Assembly: GCA_009594995.1 (NCBI GenBank)
Contig: VOPR01000005.1
Span: forward strand, 248,001-312,000
Length of the DNA: 64,000 nt
Direction: 5' to 3'
Origin: Nitrospira sp.
GTDB lineage: Bacteria > Nitrospirota > Nitrospiria > Nitrospirales > Nitrospiraceae
Shown in pieces: positions 24,054-34,360 of this stretch. Every line of letters starts with the position of its first letter. Position 1 is the stretch's first letter. Made by a program: the position numbers and the translations under genes. A model generated the notes under the pieces. The model ran no database searches. It was given only the letters and a program-made list of their open reading frames with translations, and was not told the origin of the DNA.

Positions 24054-27000
24054 ATGGCACCAACAACCCTCACTCATTCCGTCCTGGTCGTCGACGACGA
24101 TCCGGACATAGCACTCGGGTTGCAGGATTTGCTTGATCATGACGGGTATGAGGTCAACGTGGCCGTGACCTGCGCGGACGCGCTAGCGCAAGCCCGCACG
24201 CATCATTACAATGCCGTCCTGCTGGACCTGGGATTGCCGGATGGAGATGGCTCCTCGGTTCTGCTCACGTTACACGCACAACAACCGCAGCTCCCCGTCA
24301 TCATTCTCACTGCCTATACCAGCACCGACCGCACAGTCGGCTCGCTGACCCAGGGAGCCTTCGCGTACCTCACCAAACCCTACAATCGGGATGAACTCCG
24401 CGCTGTCCTGCAACGAGCAGTCGGAGTCCAGGCTCTGGCCGCCAAAGTCGAACATGCCGAGCATGCCTTGCATGAGAGCGAGGCGCGATTCCGCTCTCTG
24501 GTCGAAGCCGCAACCGACTCGATCGTGTTAGCCGATCACCACGGGCACATCCTTTCGTGGAATCGGGCCGCCTCACATCTCTTCGGGTACACGGATGAGG
24601 AGGTCCGGGGACAATCCCTCAGCATGCTGATGCCAGTCCGTTACCGTGCTGCCCATGAGCGGGGCCTGGCGCGTGTCAGGGATACGGGCCAAACCCGGCT
24701 CATCGGGCGTCTCGTCGAGCTGGAAGGTTTGCGCAAGGATGGCACGGAGTTCCCGCTCGAACTGTCGCTGGCCATGTGGAGAACGGACGATGCCATCTTC
24801 TACAGCGGTATCATCCGCGACATTACCCAACGTCGCCGGGCAGAAGACATTCTCGATCGCCTCCGTCATTTGCATGAAGTCATCCTCACGCAGGCCGGCG
24901 AGGGCATCTACGGTCTTGACGAGGCGGGCAGGACGACGTTCGTCAACCCGACGGCCGCCCAATTGCTCGGCTACGAGCCGTCCGAATTGATCGACCAGCC
25001 AATGCATGCACTATTGCATCACTCTCGACCAGACGGCCGCCCCTATCCGCTCGACCACTGTCCGATCTACGCAGCTCTTCGTGACGGTCTCGTGCACAGA
25101 GTCTCTACCGACGTGTTCTGGCGCAAGAATGGCACCCCAGTCCCGGTGGAATACGTCAGCACGCCGATTATTGAAAAGGGCCACGCGGCCGGAGCCGTGG
25201 TGGTATTTCGCGATATTTCCGAACGGAAAGAAGCCGAACGCGCTGTCGAGGAAAGCCAGGAACGCTTTCGGCAATTGGCGGAACATATCCGGGAGGTGTT
25301 CTGGATCACCGACTCCGAGAAAAAGCAGATCATCTATATCAGCCCGGGGTATGAGGAGATTTGGGGTCGCTCCTGTGCAAGTCTCTATGCCAATCCCCGT
25401 TCATGGATGGAGGCCATTCACCCCGAGGACCGACAGCGTATAGCAGAGGCTGCCATGAGCCGACAGACCTTGAACGTCTATGATGAGCGATACCGCATCG
25501 TGCGCCCTGACGGCTCCTTGCGATGGATCTGGGATCGCGCCTACCCGATTCGGGATGCCTCGGACAGAGTGTATCGCATCGTAGGCCTCGCCGAAGACAT
25601 TACCGAGCGTCAGCGAATCGAATCAGAACTGATCGATAGCGAACGACGCTATCGGGCACTGTTCGACGATAACCCCTCCATGTATTTCATGGTCAATGCA
25701 GCCGGCACCGTGCTCTCGGTCAACCGCTTCGGAGCAGAGCGGCTCGGGTATGAGATTCACGACCTGGTCGGATCCTCTGTCATGAACGTGTTTCATCCGG
25801 ACGATCAGGAAGCCGCGCGTCGGAATCTTGTCTCCTGTCTATCCGAGATTGGGCAGCCGAAACGGTGGGAGTTTCGCAAGGTCAGGAAGGATGGCGGCGT
25901 GATCTGGGTCCGAGAAACCGCTCAAGCCGTGCTGAATGACCACCAGGTTCCGGTGGTGCTGATCGTGTGCGAAGACATCACTGCGATGAAAGAAGCCGAG
26001 ATCGCGCTCCATGACAGTGAGGAATTCAAAAATCAGATCCTACGCAGCAGTGCCGACTGCATCAAGGTGCTCGATCTGGAAGGACGGCTGCAATACATGA
26101 ATGACGCCGGGCAGGCATTGTTGCAGATCAGCGATTTCACGGCCTATGTCGATAAGCCCTGGGCGGAGTTGTGGGAAGGCGACGATCGGGATGCGGCCAT
26201 GGCCGCCCTGGAAGCGGCTAAGGCCGGCGACATCGGAAAATTCGTCGGGTTCTGCCCTACCACCGCCGGGCAGGCGAAGTGGTGGGATGTGCAAGTAACT
26301 CCGATGCTCGACACGCAAGGGTATTCCCGGCGCCTCCTGGCGATCTCCCGCGACATCACGGCGTACAAGGAGGTCCAGGAATCTCTGCGTGCCAGCGAGG
26401 AGCGTTTGGAACATGTCATACGCGGCTCCAACGATGGATTCTGGGACGGCCATGTGCTCCCGGGCCAACCCTGGCATTCGCCGTTTACTCCCGTCTGGTG
26501 GTCGCCACGGGTGCGCGAGATGCTTGGCTACAATAAAGAGGAATTCCCCGATATCCTCGAGAGCTGGACAGACCGGTTACACCCCGAAGATCGTGAGGGA
26601 GTGTTTCAACGACTGACGGCCTGCATGGAACAGGGCGTCTCGCAATACGATGTCGAGTACCGCTTGCTGAACAAACAGAACGAGTATATCTGGGTTCACG
26701 CGCGGGCCGAAGTAATGCAGCGGGATGCGCAAGGGCATGCCATTCGCATGGCCGGCGCTTTGCAAGACATCACGGACCGCAAACGGGCGGAAGAGCGCCT
26801 GCGCCTTAGCGAAGAACGCTTGCGCATGGCTCTCACCGCGTCAGACCTCGGCATCTGGGATTGGGACGTTCTATCCAACCGCCTTTACTGGTCGGATGGT
26901 GTCGAGGCACTGTTCGGCCTGGCCGCAGGAACCTTTTCCGGCACGTATGCCGCCTATATCGCGCGCGTCTACCTACTCGACCGCGGCCCTACTCTGGCGC

Positions 27001-27176
27001 GCCTTGAGCTCAGCCTGCACGACCAGACCTCCGTCAGCATCCAACATCGCGTGGTGTGGCCCGATGGCACACTACATTGGCTGGCATGGACGGGACGAAT
27101 TTATCGGAATGCCGACGGAGCCGCGACACGCGTGCTCGGCATCATTCACGACACGATGGGGCGCGCTGACGAATAA
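24054..27176 (+). CDS. Response-regulator receiver with seven PAS domains and no kinase
   Basis: 1040 residues. Receiver domain about 9-125 (VVDDDPD, phospho-Asp D58 in LLDLGLPDGDG, Lys in LTKPYN). Seven PAS domains follow, starting near 147, 272, 403, 530, 655, 780 and 912, most ended by a DITxRKxAE-type linker (for example IIRDITQRRRAED, LAEDITERQRIES, LQDITDRKRAEER). The protein stops after the seventh PAS (GIIHDTMGRADE) with no HisKA, HATPase, GGDEF or EAL domain, and the next gene is unrelated, so the lack is not a visible frameshift. Its REC-PAS-PAS front is paralogous to the kinase at 30701. GGGAGG precedes the ATG. Likely a signalling scaffold or decoy (inference). Confidence 0.85.
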   Translation: MAPTTLTHSVLVVDDDPDIALGLQDLLDHDGYEVNVAVTCADALAQARTHHYNAVLLDLGLPDGDGSSVLLTLHAQQPQLPVIILTAYTSTDRTVGSLTQGAFAYLTKPYNRDELRAVLQRAVGVQALAAKVEHAEHALHESEARFRSLVEAATDSIVLADHHGHILSWNRAASHLFGYTDEEVRGQSLSMLMPVRYRAAHERGLARVRDTGQTRLIGRLVELEGLRKDGTEFPLELSLAMWRTDDAIFYSGIIRDITQRRRAEDILDRLRHLHEVILTQAGEGIYGLDEAGRTTFVNPTAAQLLGYEPSELIDQPMHALLHHSRPDGRPYPLDHCPIYAALRDGLVHRVSTDVFWRKNGTPVPVEYVSTPIIEKGHAAGAVVVFRDISERKEAERAVEESQERFRQLAEHIREVFWITDSEKKQIIYISPGYEEIWGRSCASLYANPRSWMEAIHPEDRQRIAEAAMSRQTLNVYDERYRIVRPDGSLRWIWDRAYPIRDASDRVYRIVGLAEDITERQRIESELIDSERRYRALFDDNPSMYFMVNAAGTVLSVNRFGAERLGYEIHDLVGSSVMNVFHPDDQEAARRNLVSCLSEIGQPKRWEFRKVRKDGGVIWVRETAQAVLNDHQVPVVLIVCEDITAMKEAEIALHDSEEFKNQILRSSADCIKVLDLEGRLQYMNDAGQALLQISDFTAYVDKPWAELWEGDDRDAAMAALEAAKAGDIGKFVGFCPTTAGQAKWWDVQVTPMLDTQGYSRRLLAISRDITAYKEVQESLRASEERLEHVIRGSNDGFWDGHVLPGQPWHSPFTPVWWSPRVREMLGYNKEEFPDILESWTDRLHPEDREGVFQRLTACMEQGVSQYDVEYRLLNKQNEYIWVHARAEVMQRDAQGHAIRMAGALQDITDRKRAEERLRLSEERLRMALTASDLGIWDWDVLSNRLYWSDGVEALFGLAAGTFSGTYAAYIARVYLLDRGPTLARLELSLHDQTSVSIQHRVVWPDGTLHWLAWTGRIYRNADGAATRVLGIIHDTMGRADE

Positions 27177-27233
27177 CCAGACGGCATTCGGCGACCTCAC
27201 ACGTGGCCGGCTGATTCGACGAGGACGCAGACC

Positions 27234-28202
27234 GTGACGTTCGTATTCCTTCAGGTACAGTTCGACACACGCTTTTCTGGACTAGTTCGGAAGATCCTGT
27301 GCTGGGCCCTGACCGTTCTACTCTGGATACTGTCGGGCACAAGTCCGGCGTCAGCTACGGACATTATCATCCTCAAATCCTCCGATATCGCGGCATACAA
27401 CCAGGCCATCAACGGGTTCAAGGCCACCCTTCCAAATGGAATCAACCTGTCTGAGTACGATTTGCAGGGAGATCTTGAGAAGGGCCGAAAACTGGCCCGA
27501 AAGATCCGCGCTTCCGATCCGGCCCTCGTCTTCGCCGTCGGCTTGAAAGCGGCGAAGGCCGCGCAACTCGAAATCGTCGATATCCCGGTGGTCTACGCCA
27601 TGGTGTTGGATCCGGCCAAATACGGCCTCAACACCCAGAACATGACCGGCATTCTGCTGGAGGTACCGGTAGAACGGCAACTGGCGATGGTTCGAACCCT
27701 GCTGCCTCAACTCAGACACATCGGCACGCTCTATGATCCGGCCAAAACCACGGCACTCATCGACGAAGCAAAGCGGCTGCTCAAGCCTAGCGGGACGGAA
27801 CTTGTCTCCGCGCAAGTCAGCAGCGAGCGGGATGTGCCTGGAGGGTTACGCGCCTTGCTTCCTTCGATTGAGGCTTTGTGGCTCGTTCCCGATTCCACCG
27901 TTCTGACCGATGAGTCCTTGCGTTTTATTCTGAACACCGCACTGGAGGAACGGGTGCCGGTGATCGGGTTTTCCCGTGAGTTTGCGCGAAGCGGGGCCCT
28001 CTTATGCCTGTCCGTGAATTACGGCGACATCGGTCGGCAGGCTGGACAACTTACCCGCAAGCTGCTCGACGGCCAACTCACGCTGCCGATGAAACCATGG
28101 CACCCTGACCGCATCGACACAAGTCTGAATCTCAAGACGGCCAGATTCCTCGGGATCGACATTCCCCGTGACCTCGAGCAAAAGGCCGACGAGTTGTATT
28201 GA
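27234..28202 (+). CDS. ABC-type substrate-binding protein (PF04392-like), kinase-associated
   Basis: 322 residues from a GTG preceded by GAGGACG. A signal-anchor/signal peptide (ILCWALTVLLWILSGTSPASA) predicts export. The mature part is a two-lobed periplasmic binding fold of the ABC_sub_bind family: DIIILKSSDIAAYNQAINGF, ALVFAVGLKAAKAAQ, VVYAMVLDPAKYGL, MTGILLEVPVERQLAMVRTLLPQ and ALLCLSVNYGDIGRQAGQL. No permease or ATPase gene is near. The stop TGA overlaps the ATG of the histidine kinase (TGATG), so it is best read as the periplasmic ligand-sensing partner of that kinase. Ligand unknown. Confidence 0.82.
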   Translation: MTFVFLQVQFDTRFSGLVRKILCWALTVLLWILSGTSPASATDIIILKSSDIAAYNQAINGFKATLPNGINLSEYDLQGDLEKGRKLARKIRASDPALVFAVGLKAAKAAQLEIVDIPVVYAMVLDPAKYGLNTQNMTGILLEVPVERQLAMVRTLLPQLRHIGTLYDPAKTTALIDEAKRLLKPSGTELVSAQVSSERDVPGGLRALLPSIEALWLVPDSTVLTDESLRFILNTALEERVPVIGFSREFARSGALLCLSVNYGDIGRQAGQLTRKLLDGQLTLPMKPWHPDRIDTSLNLKTARFLGIDIPRDLEQKADELY

Positions 28203-30514
28203 TGAAAGGACCTGCCGTGAAAGATCCAGCCCATCTCGCCGCGCCGCCATTTCTCCAGAGCGGCCCGGGACGTTTTGTCAGTCTCCGGACAAAATTCGTC
28301 GTATTTTTCAGCTTGATCATCATCCTGACCTGCTCGGGCATGAGTTGGTATTTCATTCACAGCAAACGTGTCGCGATGACCGAACGGGTGCAGGACCTGG
28401 GAAGCATCCTGGTCAGAAATCTCGCCCACAACGTCCGTTACGGCATCATCATCGAGGACCGGGTGATTCTGGAGCAGTTCATCGACGGTGTCCTAGGAGT
28501 GGATGAAGTGGTCTATGCGCGGATCATGGGAGCCGACGGCCAGGTGCTCGCAGCCAAGAGCAAAGGCAAATTGAAGACTCCGCTCGGCACCGTGCGCGCT
28601 GCCGACCAACCCTTTTTCCCGGCACCCGAGATGGCCACTGCGCTGATCAAGACCCCCGGCACAGATCCGACCGTCACACGTCTTCGCCTCCGCGGAACAC
28701 AGAACGTCCCCCTCCACGAGAAGGACTCCACGCTTCCCGTTTCGACTACCGGCATCCAGGAAGAGACCTTTTACGATTTTGCCCTTCCGGTATTGAAACG
28801 CGCTGAACCCCGACTGGAAGCACTGGCCCTTCAGGAGGAGGAAACCCACAAGACACGAACCGCCGAACCGGCGCCGTCAGCATTTGGAGTGGTCCAGATC
28901 GGCCTGACCGAGGTGCCGATGCAACGGGAACTCGCGGAGGCGTTGCGGACGTTTCTCCTTCTTACCCTGGGGATCATAACGACCGGCATTCTCTGCACCA
29001 ACCTTCTCGCCCGCCGCATCATTACCCCCTTGCGCAATCTTGCGGCGGGAGCGCGCAAGGTCGGAGAAGGCGATCTGTCCACATTTGTGGTACCGACCAC
29101 GCAGGATGAGGTGGGCCAATTGACCGCGCTCTTCAACCTCATGACCAAATCACTCCAGGAACGCAATCAGGCCATTTCGGCCAACCTCGAAACCATCCGT
29201 CGCCACGTGACGCAGCTGACAACCTTGAACCAGTCCAGCACGGCGATCACCTCTACCCTTGACCTTGACCGGCTCCTGTCCACGGTGTTGCAGCTCCTCA
29301 GTGAAAATTTAGGGTTTGCCCGGATGGTGTTGTTCCTGTGGGACAGCGAGCGCGGCGTGGCGACGGTGGGGCAGATGCTGGGTATGCCCCCTGAGGCCGA
29401 GGAAGCCGCCCGCCGCCTGGTCATCCCGGTATACGAAGACGGCGGCTTTGCCGCAGAACTTCTGCTCCACGGCAAGCCGATACTGGTCCCGGACATCGAA
29501 CCCGTCGCCGACCGCATCTCTCCAGCCGTGTTGCCCTGGCTTCGCCAGGTAGGATTGTCGTCCTTCGTCGCGGCCCCGCTCCGCAGCCAGCAGCGCATAC
29601 TCGGCTACCTCGGCGCTGATCGCGGCACGCAGCCTTGCACTCAGGAAGATCTTGATCTCCTGGTCACCATTGCCAGCCACGTGGCGGTCGCGGTCGATAA
29701 CGCGCGAGCCTATACCGAATTGGCCACCCTGACGGAGCACCTTGAAGGACGCGTGCGAGCACGCACCCACGAACTGCAGACGGTGAACGAACGCCTTCAG
29801 GATCACGATCACCGGCGATCGAAATTTGTATCGGTCGCCTCTCATGAATTGCGCACCCCGATGACGTCGATCAAAGGATTCGTCGAAAACATGCTGGATG
29901 GGCTCACCGGGGAACTGTCCGAACGGCAAGAACATTATCTGCAACGCGTGAAACACAACGTGGATCGACTGACCAGAATCATCAATCAATTGCTGGACTG
30001 GTCACGCCTCGATGTCGGACGGATCGATATCAAACCCGAGTCGTTGCCCATTGATGCGTTCGTCCGGGATGTGGTGGAGAGCTTTCAGACACTCGCCGCC
30101 GAAAAATCCATTACCTTGGAGGTGCTCCCTTGCGAACAATCCCTAACAGTGCGCGCCGATCGGGATAAGCTTGAGCAAATTCTCTGGAATCTCGTAGGCA
30201 ATGCTATCAAATTCACTCCGCACTCCGGGCTCGTCTCGGTACGATGCAGTGCGCATAGCACGAGCTCCGCACAGATCACCGTCGCCGATACGGGCTGCGG
30301 AATCGCCGCCGACGAGTTACCTCTCGTCTTCAACGAATTTTCAAAAGTGGAATCAGCCATGCCGACGTCTCAGGGAGCCCAGCTCGGCCTGTTCATCACC
30401 AAAAGTCTGGTGACCCTGCACGGCGGCCAGATGTGGGTGGAGAGCCAGTTGGGAGTGGGAACTCAGTTCTATTTCACCTTACCGCTCGATATCACGCAAC
30501 CGGCGAAGATGTAG
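28202..30514 (+). CDS. Membrane sensor histidine kinase (HAMP-GAF-HisKA-HATPase)
   Basis: 770 residues. Membrane helix about 33-53 (FVVFFSLIIILTCSGMSWYF), a periplasmic region to about 245, second helix about 247-272 (LLTLGIITTGILCTNLLA), HAMP, GAF about 345-510 (ITSTLDLDRLLSTVLQLL), coiled coil, HisKA with phospho-His near 548 (VASHELRTPMTSIKG), HATPase with NAIKFTPHSG, DTGCGI and LGLFITKSLVTLHGGQMW. No receiver domain, so the phosphate must go to another protein, for example a REC domain of a neighbour. Translationally coupled to the binding protein upstream, which probably supplies the periplasmic signal. Confidence 0.88.
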   Translation: MKGPAVKDPAHLAAPPFLQSGPGRFVSLRTKFVVFFSLIIILTCSGMSWYFIHSKRVAMTERVQDLGSILVRNLAHNVRYGIIIEDRVILEQFIDGVLGVDEVVYARIMGADGQVLAAKSKGKLKTPLGTVRAADQPFFPAPEMATALIKTPGTDPTVTRLRLRGTQNVPLHEKDSTLPVSTTGIQEETFYDFALPVLKRAEPRLEALALQEEETHKTRTAEPAPSAFGVVQIGLTEVPMQRELAEALRTFLLLTLGIITTGILCTNLLARRIITPLRNLAAGARKVGEGDLSTFVVPTTQDEVGQLTALFNLMTKSLQERNQAISANLETIRRHVTQLTTLNQSSTAITSTLDLDRLLSTVLQLLSENLGFARMVLFLWDSERGVATVGQMLGMPPEAEEAARRLVIPVYEDGGFAAELLLHGKPILVPDIEPVADRISPAVLPWLRQVGLSSFVAAPLRSQQRILGYLGADRGTQPCTQEDLDLLVTIASHVAVAVDNARAYTELATLTEHLEGRVRARTHELQTVNERLQDHDHRRSKFVSVASHELRTPMTSIKGFVENMLDGLTGELSERQEHYLQRVKHNVDRLTRIINQLLDWSRLDVGRIDIKPESLPIDAFVRDVVESFQTLAAEKSITLEVLPCEQSLTVRADRDKLEQILWNLVGNAIKFTPHSGLVSVRCSAHSTSSAQITVADTGCGIAADELPLVFNEFSKVESAMPTSQGAQLGLFITKSLVTLHGGQMWVESQLGVGTQFYFTLPLDITQPAKM

Positions 30515-30568
30515 GCGGATTCTTACCCGGCCGAGCGACGTCGTGTTTCTTCTCTGTATCTGATCCGA

Positions 30569-30609
30569 TAATAGCCGCATTGTTTTGAGCAGACAGTGAT
30601 CGGCTATTA
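30569..30609. promoter_or_regulatory. 9-bp inverted repeat upstream of the REC-PAS kinase
   Basis: TAATAGCCG (30569-30577) and CGGCTATTA (30601-30609) are perfect inverted copies separated by 23 nt. The spacing (about three helical turns centre to centre) suits two regulator half-sites or an RNA hairpin in the leader. It lies 92 nt before the preferred ATG of the downstream gene. Confidence 0.45.
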
Positions 30610-30700
30610 CGTACCTCCACCACACGCGATATCGGACGTTCATTACAGAATCAATCGGTTATTCGCCTGCGCTCTCTCGTTCCGAAGATCCAGCCGCGGC

Positions 30701-33493
30701 ATGGGTATTGCGCTCGCATCACGTGGCGCAGAACTATTCACAAGCCAGTGCGGCCACACCGTGCACACCGCCATCCTCATAGTCGATGACGATCCGGATA
30801 TCCTGGAATCCCTCGCAGACATGCTGACTCATGAGGGATACCTGGTTCATACCGCCGCATCCGGAACTGACGCATTGCAACAGGCAAAACAGGTGCAGTA
30901 CGGGGCGGCCATTCTGGACATGAATTTGCCGGACCTGAATGGACTGTCGGTGCTGAAAGTGCTGATGGAGTTAGACGGTTCACTTCCCGTCATCGTCCTG
31001 ACCGGGAATGCAACCTCTGAAAATACCATTGGCTCACTCGCCAAAGGCGCGTTTGCGTATCTGACAAAACCCTACAACTCCCAGGAACTCAAGGCTGTTC
31101 TCCGTCGAGCCGTTTCGGTGAAGGGACTGGCCGTACGCGCCGAACATGTGGAGCAGGCGTTGCTTGCCAGCGAAGAGCGATTCCGCGCGCTCGTGGAATC
31201 GGCGACCGATGCAATTATATTGGCGGACCACCGGGGTCATATCATTTGGTGGAACGGCGCGGCAGAGCTGATGTTCGGATACACCAAGCGCGAAGCACTC
31301 GGACAATTTCTCACTCTAATCATGCCCGAACGATTCCGTGCCGCCCACGACAAGGGCATCATGCGTCTTGCCCAGGGTGCAACCTCGACACTGATCGGGA
31401 AAACCATTGAATTGGTCGGACTGACGAAAGAGAAAGATGAATTCCCCATTGAACTGTCACTGGCCTCCTGGCGCGCCAAAGAAGGCGTGTTCTTCAGTGG
31501 AATCATCCGGAATATCACCAGGCGCAAACGGGCCGAAGAGTCTGTCGTCCGGCTTAGTCACCAGAATGCGTTGATTCTCGACACTGCAGGAGAAGGGATT
31601 TTTGGGCTCGACCTTCAGGGATGCACGACCTTCGTCAATGCTACCGCTGAACGAATGCTCGGGTGGACCGCCGCCGAACTCATCGGCAAGCCTTTAGCGT
31701 CGCTGCTTTATAAACTGCAGGGTGCTTCCCCCGAGCATCTTCCTGACCCCTTGTGCCTCTCTGCCGCAATTCACGGCGGCGCCGTTCATCGCGTTCAGAA
31801 CGATACCTTTGCCAGAAAAGGCGGGGGCTTGTTTCCGGTCCAATACGTGACCAGTCCTATCCGTGAGGACGACCGTGCGGCCGGCGTGGTGGTGGTCTTT
31901 CAAGACATTAGCGAGCGAAAACAGATGGAGAGCTTGCAGCAGGCGCAACTCTCCATCAGTCATATTCTTGCGCAATCCGCTGCCCTTGATGAAGCGGTCC
32001 CGCAACTACTCCGTGTGCTCGGCGAGATGGGCCCCTGGGACATGACGATCCTCTGGCATAAGGAAGCGACGGACGACCGACTGGCCTGTGAAGGCTCATG
32101 GATCCGGCCATCCTGTCGATGGGATGAGTTTGTCACGGTCTGCCGCAACAGTGAATTCCCACCCGGCATGGACTTTCCAGGCATCGTCTGGAACAGCAAA
32201 GCTCCGCTCTGGATTCCCGATACATTGGCGGACAGCCGCTTCACCCGCGCGCCGACCGCCGCGCGCCTCGGAATGCACGGAGCCTGCATCGTTCCCATTC
32301 GCAGCGGGAGTGTCATCCATGGCGTCCTGGAATTGTATGCCGGTAGCCCACGTGCCCCCGATAGCCACCTCATTCACATCCTGACCGATACGGGGATGAA
32401 GATCGGACAATTTATCGACCGGGCGCGTGCCGGAGAAGCCTTACGCGCCTCCCACCATATGACACAGAGTTTGCTGGCCAGCCTGCCCGGCGCGATACTC
32501 CTCTGCGGGCACGACTTGCAGATCCACTATGCCAATACCGTGGCCCATCACTACTTCGCGCCGATCGGAGAATCCTTGATCGGCAAGCCTCTGTTCGAAT
32601 GCCTGGCACTGAGTAAGACTGCCACTCACCAGTTGGTAAAGGAATGGGCTACCCTCCAGGCCGACTCGCCGCATCTTCCCCCGGAACGGGAGTGCGAGGT
32701 CGCCGGGCGGCTCTATCGGTATCGCTTTTTCCCTGTCACCGCCCATGAATCCTCCCGGTTTCAGATCGGCATCCTCCTGTGGGACATCACCGATGACAAA
32801 CAACTTCAGGATCAACTCATTCAATCCGAAAAGCTCACCAGTCTTGGCACGATGGTCTCCGGCATGGCGCATGAGATCAACAATCCGGCCCAGGCCATAC
32901 TCAGCATGGCCGAACTGATCCAGGAAGAAGCGGATCCCCGGATGGTCAAGGAATTTGCCGCCGATATCGTGGGCTACGCACGTCACGTCTCCAACGTGGT
33001 ACGGGATTTCGCCGGATACGCTCGCTCGGCCGGCCGTGACGGAGAGACGGAAATTGATGTGGCGGAGCGTCTGATGGAGGCAGTCAAAATGGCGCGACGC
33101 GGACCTCATTTCGGCTACGTGGACATCGTCACGCGATTCGAGTCTCCCGCATTCCTCCGCGCGCGCAAAGGCGAAATTGATCAAGTCTTCGTCAATTTGA
33201 TCAACAATGCCACTCAAGCGATGAATGGCATCGGGCGTCTGACGCTAGGCGCGACTCAAGACGGGGCGTGGATCAATGTGACCATAGCCGATACCGGTCC
33301 AGGCATTCCGGCTGCAATACGCCCGAAAATATTCGATCCGTTTTTTACGACCAAGCCGCCGGGGAAGGGCACCGGCCTCGGCCTCAGTATTGTTCACAAA
33401 ATCGTCACCCGGCATGCAGGAACGATTACGGTAGACAGCACTGAAGGGCAGGGCACCACCTTCCAGTTGCGCTTCCCCGCACTGTTGCAGTGA
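30701..33493 (+). CDS. Receiver-PAS-PAS-GAF-PAS histidine kinase
   Basis: 930 residues from ATG 30701; the frame runs upstream to a GTG at 30596 inside the inverted repeat, and GTG 30761 would begin right at the receiver, so the start is uncertain. Receiver (about 24-140: [25 protein letters not shown]), PAS 1 (about 163), PAS 2 (about 285), GAF (about 420-590, with [13 protein letters not shown]), PAS 3 (about 600), NtrB-type HisKA with [13 protein letters not shown] (His near 724), HATPase with [17 protein letters not shown] and [13 protein letters not shown]. The front third is paralogous to the kinase-less protein at 24054. Probable cytoplasmic kinase that receives and emits phosphate. 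Confidence 0.86.
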   Translation: MGIALASRGAELFTSQCGHTVHTAILIVDDDPDILESLADMLTHEGYLVHTAASGTDALQQAKQVQYGAAILDMNLPDLNGLSVLKVLMELDGSLPVIVLTGNATSENTIGSLAKGAFAYLTKPYNSQELKAVLRRAVSVKGLAVRAEHVEQALLASEERFRALVESATDAIILADHRGHIIWWNGAAELMFGYTKREALGQFLTLIMPERFRAAHDKGIMRLAQGATSTLIGKTIELVGLTKEKDEFPIELSLASWRAKEGVFFSGIIRNITRRKRAEESVVRLSHQNALILDTAGEGIFGLDLQGCTTFVNATAERMLGWTAAELIGKPLASLLYKLQGASPEHLPDPLCLSAAIHGGAVHRVQNDTFARKGGGLFPVQYVTSPIREDDRAAGVVVVFQDISERKQMESLQQAQLSISHILAQSAALDEAVPQLLRVLGEMGPWDMTILWHKEATDDRLACEGSWIRPSCRWDEFVTVCRNSEFPPGMDFPGIVWNSKAPLWIPDTLADSRFTRAPTAARLGMHGACIVPIRSGSVIHGVLELYAGSPRAPDSHLIHILTDTGMKIGQFIDRARAGEALRASHHMTQSLLASLPGAILLCGHDLQIHYANTVAHHYFAPIGESLIGKPLFECLALSKTATHQLVKEWATLQADSPHLPPERECEVAGRLYRYRFFPVTAHESSRFQIGILLWDITDDKQLQDQLIQSEKLTSLGTMVSGMAHEINNPAQAILSMAELIQEEADPRMVKEFAADIVGYARHVSNVVRDFAGYARSAGRDGETEIDVAERLMEAVKMARRGPHFGYVDIVTRFESPAFLRARKGEIDQVFVNLINNATQAMNGIGRLTLGATQDGAWINVTIADTGPGIPAAIRPKIFDPFFTTKPPGKGTGLGLSIVHKIVTRHAGTITVDSTEGQGTTFQLRFPALLQ

Positions 33494-33549
33494 AAAAATG
33501 CCCCGCGGACTTGAGGATGCGGAAGGGGGAAAATACGCGATGCCGGCGC

Positions 33550-34311
33550 TCAGGCTCGCGAACGTGAAGGATAGGCTCGCTTAAACACTGAGCGTAACCC
33601 GAAGTAGGCGAACGAATCCTTCAGGTTGGAATAGAGGCGCTTGAATGGGCCCATGTCTGGGTTGGTCACGTACTCCATCGTCAGCACGATTCGCTCCTCG
33701 TGATCGCCGAGCGGCGTCACAGCGTGCCAGAGCTTGTCCCCGTTGAAGATCACCAGATCGCCAGGCGCCGTCGCCAATTCACGATGCACCGGCTGCTTCC
33801 CCGGCACATCCTTGAAGAGATCGCAGACCAAGCGGCATTGCTTCGACTGGTCGAGCAATCCCATCAGGATGGTATATCGGGCACCCTTATAGTAGGACGT
33901 GTCATAGTGGTAGCCGATATGATCACCGGCTTCTGTGTAGTAATACAGCGCGCAGGAGTGTGGATCGTTGTCCGGGCACAGCAGCAGATTGACCTTGGTC
34001 AACCGGTTGAGCATGGTACGAAAGGCGTCCGAGCGATAAAGGTCCATGAACTGCGGCGCCTGCTCCCTCACCGTGTAGTAGCTGACACTGCCGCCCTTCT
34101 TATGCCCGGGAATATAATTGCGGTTCAGCCCTGATTTAAGCTCCTGCGCCTGCGATGTGAGCTCGGCTTCGACAAACTCGCGCGGCAAGAATTGAGGAAT
34201 ATAGAGGAACTCGTTCTGCTCCCAGTACTCCCGCTCCAACCGATCGAGATCCAAGGCTGCAATCGCCCGCTGAACCGCTTCGGTAACGCTGCTTGCACAG
34301 GCCTGGTTCAT
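33550..34311 (-). CDS. 2-oxoglutarate/Fe(II)-dependent oxygenase
   Basis: 253 residues of the double-stranded beta-helix fold. Metal ligands are seen as HYDTSYYKGARYT (HxD) in the middle and KLWHAVTPLGDHEERIVLT (distal His, then Arg for 2-oxoglutarate) in the C-terminal third. YIPGHKKGGSVSYYTVREQAP precedes the core. Such enzymes hydroxylate or otherwise oxidise small molecules, lipids or proteins; the substrate is not evident. A purine-rich GAGGGGAG lies immediately before the ATG. It follows lolA by about 50 nt on the same strand and may be the last gene of the ftsK-lolA unit. Confidence 0.8.
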   Translation of the reverse strand: MNQACASSVTEAVQRAIAALDLDRLEREYWEQNEFLYIPQFLPREFVEAELTSQAQELKSGLNRNYIPGHKKGGSVSYYTVREQAPQFMDLYRSDAFRTMLNRLTKVNLLLCPDNDPHSCALYYYTEAGDHIGYHYDTSYYKGARYTILMGLLDQSKQCRLVCDLFKDVPGKQPVHRELATAPGDLVIFNGDKLWHAVTPLGDHEERIVLTMEYVTNPDMGPFKRLYSNLKDSFAYFGLRSVFKRAYPSRSRA

Positions 34312-34360
34312 GCTCCCCTCGCCATATCTTGATTCACCGCTGTCCCGCCAACGCCCACGG

